A DNA stretch of 64,000 nucleotides from RBG-16-64-43 sp964353865. Its GTDB lineage: Bacteria; Chloroflexota; Anaerolineae; Anaerolineales; RBG-16-64-43. The position numbers were made by a program, and so were the translations under genes. Below are positions 60,610-64,000 of the stretch, piece after piece. Numbering within the stretch: the first letter of the stretch is position 1; each line of letters starts with the position of its first letter. The stretch covers positions 33,115 through 97,114 of the forward strand of contig CAYGXJ010000031.1 of NCBI GenBank assembly GCA_964353865.1. Direction: 5' to 3'. The notes beneath the pieces were generated by a model. That model was not told the DNA's origin. It ran no database searches and saw only the letters and a list, made by a program, of their open reading frames with translations.

Positions 60610-63186
60610 TCACGCCGATGGGTCGCCCTCCGGCGAGGTGTAACGCTTTTGCCACTCGTAGAGCAGGTTGAGCGCCTCGATGGGGGTCAGACCGGGAACA
60701 TCGAGGTGGGCCAAAGCTTCACGCAACGGGTCGCTGCCCGAGGCGAAGCTGAGCTGCAGCATCTGCGGTTGGGGCTTGTCGGCCCGCTCGCTTTGTGATT
60801 CGAGCTCGGCCAGGATCTCCTCTGCGCGCGCGATGATCGGCCGCGGCAAGCCAGCCAACTGGGCCACATGGATGCCATAGGAGCGATCGGCGCCGCCGGC
60901 GACAATCTGGTGCAGGAAGACAACCTTCTTGCCCTGCTCAACCACGGCCACGTTGTAGTTGCGCACCGCCGGCAGGAACTCTGCCAAGCGAATGAGTTCG
61001 TGATAGTGGGTGGCAAAGAACGTGCGTGATTGCAGGCGCGGGTGATTGTGGATGTACTCGATGACGGCCCAGGCAATCGAGACGCCGTCGTAGGTGGAGG
61101 TGCCGCGCCCCACCTCATCGAAGATGAGCAAGCTGCGCCGCGTGGCATGGTGCAGGATGTTGGCGGCTTCGATCATCTCCACCATGAAAGTCGATTGCCC
61201 GCTGTGAATCTCATCCTGGGCGCCGATGCGGGTGAAGATGCGATCGACCAGGCCGATGCGGGCCGAGGCGGCCGGGACAAAGGAACCGATCTGCGCCATC
61301 AGGCACAGCAGCGCCACCTGCCGCAGGTAGGTACTCTTGCCCGACATATTCGGGCCGGTGATGACGCGGATGCGCTCGCCGCCTTCGAGCATGGCATCAT
61401 TGGGCACGAAGCGTTGGGGCGAGAGGAACTGCTCAACCACCGGATGACGACCGCCGACGATTTCGAGCACGTCCTCCTCGACCAGCATCGGGCGCACGTA
61501 GGCACGCTGGACCGCGATTTCGGCGAACGCGGCTGCAACATCCAGCCGTGCCAGGGCGGCCGAGGTGTGCTGTAAGCGCGGCGCGGCGGCGGCGAGGGTG
61601 CGGCACACCTCCCCAAACAGGCGGCCCTCGATCTCCCGGATGCGCTCTTCGGCATTAAGGATCTGCGCTTCGACTTCCTTCATCTGCGGGGTGATATAGC
61701 GCTCGGCGTTGACCAAGGTCTGCTTGCGTATGTATTCGGGGGGAACGGCCTCGGCATTGGCGTGCGTGACCTCGAGGTAGTAGCCGAAGATCTTGTTGAA
61801 TCCCACCTTGAGTGTGCGGATCCCCGTGCGCGCCCGCTCCTCGGCCTCCAGGTTGGCAATCCAGCGCCTCGCCTCGTGGATCCCAGCCACAGTCTGGTCA
61901 AGCTCCTCCGAGAACCCGCTGCGCACAACGCCGGTCTGGGCGAGCGTGGCCGGCGCGTCTTCGGCGATGGCCGCCTGCAGCAGGCCGAGCACGTCCGCGC
62001 ACAAGTCCACTTCGCTGGCGAAGCTGGCCAGGCCCGGCGCCGTCTCAAGAGCAGCTCGAACTGCCGGCAGCCCGCCCAAGTGCGTGCGCAGCGCCACCAG
62101 ATCGCGCGGCGTGGCGTGCCCTGAGGCGGTGCGGTTGGCCAAGCGCTCAAGGTCGCCCAGTTTCGCGAGCGGCTCGCGGAAGCTCACTCGTGCCAGGCCA
62201 GCTTCTACGAAGGCCTGAACCTGGTCCTGGCGCGCCTGTATGGCCGCCAGGTTAAGCAGAGGCTGGTTGACCCACACGCGCAGCAGGCGTGCGCCCATGG
62301 GCGTGACGGTCTGGTCGAGCACGCCCAGCAGCGAGCCGTGCTCCTCGCGCGAGCGCAGGGTCTCGGTGAGCTCGAGGCCGCGGCGGGTTGCGGCGTCCAA
62401 CAGCATGAAGTCGGTCAGGCTGTAGTGAGCCAACCCGGCCAATAGGCCGAGCGCCTTGGGCTGGGTCTCGCGCACGTACTGGAGAAGTGCGCCTGCGGCG
62501 CGAGTGGCCACTGGCAGTCCGGCTAGGCCGAAGCCCTCCAGGCTGGCGGTCGAGAAATGTTCGAGCAGCGTCTGCTCGCAGCGGCCGAGCTCAAACTTCC
62601 ACGAGGGAAGTTCAGTCACCGCGAGCGCCGGGCCGTTGCCGAGCGCCGTGCCTTCGGGCAGGAGGACCTCGGCGGCGTTGAGCCGAGCCAGCTCGTCACG
62701 CAGCACCAGGGCCGGATTCTCGGAGGCGGTGGCGGTGGCGCGGAATTCGCCGGTCGAAACGTCGGCAAAAGCGATGCCCACCTGGTTATCGACGACAAGC
62801 GCCGCCGCCAGGTAGTTGTTGGCGCGCGGCGCGAGCATCGTTTCTTCCATGAGGGTGCCGGGCGTGAAGACGCGCACCACCTCGCGCGGCATAAGCCCCC
62901 GCACCGCGTCGCCCACCTGGTCGCAGAGGGCTACGTGCAGACCGCGGCTGATGAGCCGGGCGATATAGGTTTCGGCGGCGTGAGCCGGGATGCCGGCCAT
63001 GGGCACCCGGGTGCCCTTGGCCACGTTGCGCGAGGTGAGCACGATGTCGAGTTCCCGCGCCGCCACCTGCGCGTCCTGGTCGAACGTCTCGTAGAAGTCG
63101 CCCAACCGGAAGAAGAGAATCGTTTCCGGGTAGTTGCGCTTGATATCCAGATACTGTTTGCGTATCGGGGAGATGTCGTCGCTCAT
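60610..63186 (-). CDS. mutS: DNA mismatch repair protein MutS
   Basis: 858 aa. Recognises base mismatches. Mismatch-binding N-terminus PETILFFRLGDFYETFDQDA contains the Phe-x-Glu-type motif (FYETF); ATPase C-terminus has Walker A TGPNMSGKSTYLRQ, LLIFDEVGRGTSTYDG, ATHYHEL. Start ATG 63186; a GTG three codons upstream is also possible. The - strand -10 TATACT at 63237-63232 fits. Useful as phylogenetic marker for the host. Confidence 0.96.
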   Translation of the reverse strand: MSDDISPIRKQYLDIKRNYPETILFFRLGDFYETFDQDAQVAARELDIVLTSRNVAKGTRVPMAGIPAHAAETYIARLISRGLHVALCDQVGDAVRGLMPREVVRVFTPGTLMEETMLAPRANNYLAAALVVDNQVGIAFADVSTGEFRATATASENPALVLRDELARLNAAEVLLPEGTALGNGPALAVTELPSWKFELGRCEQTLLEHFSTASLEGFGLAGLPVATRAAGALLQYVRETQPKALGLLAGLAHYSLTDFMLLDAATRRGLELTETLRSREEHGSLLGVLDQTVTPMGARLLRVWVNQPLLNLAAIQARQDQVQAFVEAGLARVSFREPLAKLGDLERLANRTASGHATPRDLVALRTHLGGLPAVRAALETAPGLASFASEVDLCADVLGLLQAAIAEDAPATLAQTGVVRSGFSEELDQTVAGIHEARRWIANLEAEERARTGIRTLKVGFNKIFGYYLEVTHANAEAVPPEYIRKQTLVNAERYITPQMKEVEAQILNAEERIREIEGRLFGEVCRTLAAAAPRLQHTSAALARLDVAAAFAEIAVQRAYVRPMLVEEDVLEIVGGRHPVVEQFLSPQRFVPNDAMLEGGERIRVITGPNMSGKSTYLRQVALLCLMAQIGSFVPAASARIGLVDRIFTRIGAQDEIHSGQSTFMVEMIEAANILHHATRRSLLIFDEVGRGTSTYDGVSIAWAVIEYIHNHPRLQSRTFFATHYHELIRLAEFLPAVRNYNVAVVEQGKKVVFLHQIVAGGADRSYGIHVAQLAGLPRPIIARAEEILAELESQSERADKPQPQMLQLSFASGSDPLREALAHLDVPGLTPIEALNLLYEWQKRYTSPEGDPSA

Positions 63187-63231
63187 GTTGCTCACTCAGG
63201 GAGGCGCGGGGTGCCTCGCATGCGCGGGGGC

Positions 63232-63237
63232 AGTATA
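63232..63237 (-). promoter_or_regulatory. -10 box of mutS
   Basis: TATACT on the - strand, 46 bases before the mutS start; no good -35. The same hexamer recurs before argF (63317), the LCP gene (12674) and the HAD gene (17322), so it may be a common promoter form here. Confidence 0.4.
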
Positions 63238-63313
63238 TCCGATAACTCGCCCGTTTGAGTCCGGCGTTTCAGCTTCGAGCGGCGCCTCGCAGCGCCGAAC
63301 GAGCCGGTCTGTA

Positions 63314-63322
63314 TGCTATACT
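63314..63322 (+). promoter_or_regulatory. Extended -10 promoter of argF
   Basis: TGCTATACT (63314-63322), 35 bases before the argF start. No matching -35 hexamer. Confidence 0.45.
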
Positions 63323-63356
63323 CTGCGCACCTCAGCCTCTCAAGGAGTGCTCCTCT

Positions 63357-64000
63357 ATGCAGCATTTCCTCGCCGTGGCGGACCTCTCACCGCGCGAACT
63401 CGAGGACCTGCTCGATCTCGCCCTGACACTCAAGCAGGAACGAACCCAGGGCGCCAACCAACCCATCCTGGCGGGCAAGGTGTTGGGCATGGTCTTTCAA
63501 AAGCCCAGCCTGCGCACGCGGGTTTCGTTCGATATGGCCATGCGCCACCTGGGCGGCGACGCGCTCTATCTTTCGCCGAGCGAGGTCGGCCTGGGGCAGC
63601 GCGAATCCATCGCCGACGTTGCGCGCGTCCTATCGGGATACGTGGACGGCATCATGGCGCGCGTGTTCGACCACCAGCACGTTCTCAATCTGGCCCAGTG
63701 GTCGCGCGTGCCCGTGATCAACGGCCTCTCCGACTACAACCACCCGTGCCAGGCGCTGGCCGACGCGCTCACCATCCGCGAACGATTCGGGCCCCTGCGC
63801 GGCGTGCGCGTGGCCTATGTGGGCGACGGCAATAACGTGGCCACCTCCCTGCTGCACATCTGCACCAAGCTGGGGGCGCATTTCACCATTGCCGCGCCCG
63901 AAGGGTACGAGCTGCCGGCGGCCGTGGTTGAACGCGGCCGCGAATTCGCGCGCGAGAGCGGCAGCCAGGTGCGGGCCCTGCGCGACCCGCAGGCGGCCGT
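63357..64000 (+). CDS. argF: Ornithine carbamoyltransferase, N-terminal part (cut by window end)
   Basis: 214 codons are present. Makes citrulline from ornithine and carbamoyl phosphate in arginine synthesis. The carbamoyl-phosphate motif is KPSLRTRVSF (about residue 47), followed by the HPCQALAD motif at about residue 130 and VAYVGDGNNVATSLL (about 152). AAGGAG lies 9 bases before the ATG. Divergent from mutS. Confidence 0.95.
   Translation, partial: MQHFLAVADLSPRELEDLLDLALTLKQERTQGANQPILAGKVLGMVFQKPSLRTRVSFDMAMRHLGGDALYLSPSEVGLGQRESIADVARVLSGYVDGIMARVFDHQHVLNLAQWSRVPVINGLSDYNHPCQALADALTIRERFGPLRGVRVAYVGDGNNVATSLLHICTKLGAHFTIAAPEGYELPAAVVERGREFARESGSQVRALRDPQAA

Noticed and set aside
1..64000. 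CRISPR array, insertion sequence or prophage
   Set aside because: No regularly spaced repeats, transposase, integrase or phage genes were seen in the window.

Overview
The window is a GC-rich (about 64% by eye) bacterial chromosome segment dominated by anaerobic redox genes. It carries two different NiFe hydrogenases, several heterodisulfide-reductase (Hdr)-like modules, a three-gene formate dehydrogenase and a corrinoid methyltransferase set. No gene identifies the host. The gene mix and the occasional TTG and GTG starts suit a strict or facultative anaerobe, perhaps Chloroflexota. That placement is inference; a phylogeny of MutS (60.6-63.2 kb) would settle it.

Left part, + strand. hypF (cut by the window edge), hypC, hypD and hypE (1-3341) mature NiFe cofactors. 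They are followed by a group 3b-type (sulfhydrogenase-like) hydrogenase, hydB-hydG-hydD-hydA, with its endopeptidase and a single-domain response regulator (3710-8613). The catalytic subunit HydA has a damaged second cysteine motif (Ala-Pro-Ser-Ile-Ser-Cys where Asp-Pro-Cys-x-x-Cys is expected). Next come a tRNA-Arg(TCG) behind a perfect-consensus promoter, a HELGH-type putative metallopeptidase, a cell-surface glycan block (GT4 glycosyltransferase, LytR-CpsA-Psr protein, phosphoglycosyl transferase, flippase), a YyaL-type thioredoxin-fold protein, a HAD phosphatase, a C-terminal processing protease and a membrane zinc peptidase.

Middle, + strand, 20.7-29.8 kb. hdrC-hdrB-hdrA-mvhD-mvhG-mvhA form a complete MvhADG-HdrABC-type electron-bifurcating hydrogenase set. 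Behind it lie a maturation protease, two paralogous GNAT acetyltransferases and a formate/nitrite-type transporter with a large in-frame internal deletion. Both hydrogenase operons are preceded by a near-identical CRP/FNR-like 20-bp site.

Right part, - strand, 53-30 kb (reading direction). Fourteen tightly packed genes run HdrC, HdrB, a 1526-residue HdrA-GltD-HdrA fusion, MvhD, an FdhB/FrhB-like protein, a short HdrA, an HdrBC-like fusion, a second HdrA, another FdhB/FrhB-like protein, two iron-sulfur proteins, an acyl-CoA-dehydrogenase-like protein, a third FdhB/FrhB-like protein and a fumarate-reductase-like flavoprotein. A HEAT-repeat protein, a corrinoid protein and two non-pyrrolysine MttB-family methyltransferases follow. 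I read this as a methyl-compound oxidation or methyl-transfer system wired to a flavin-based bifurcating Hdr complex with an NAD(P)H site; substrate and direction are not determined by the sequence. A NarL-type two-component system lies next to it (53.1-54.9 kb).

Right end. A NAD-linked formate dehydrogenase operon (NuoE-like, NuoF-like, FdhA; 60204-55175, - strand) has an in-frame UGA exactly at the molybdenum-ligand position, followed by a clear bacterial SECIS hairpin, so FdhA is a selenoprotein. mutS and the start of argF close the window.
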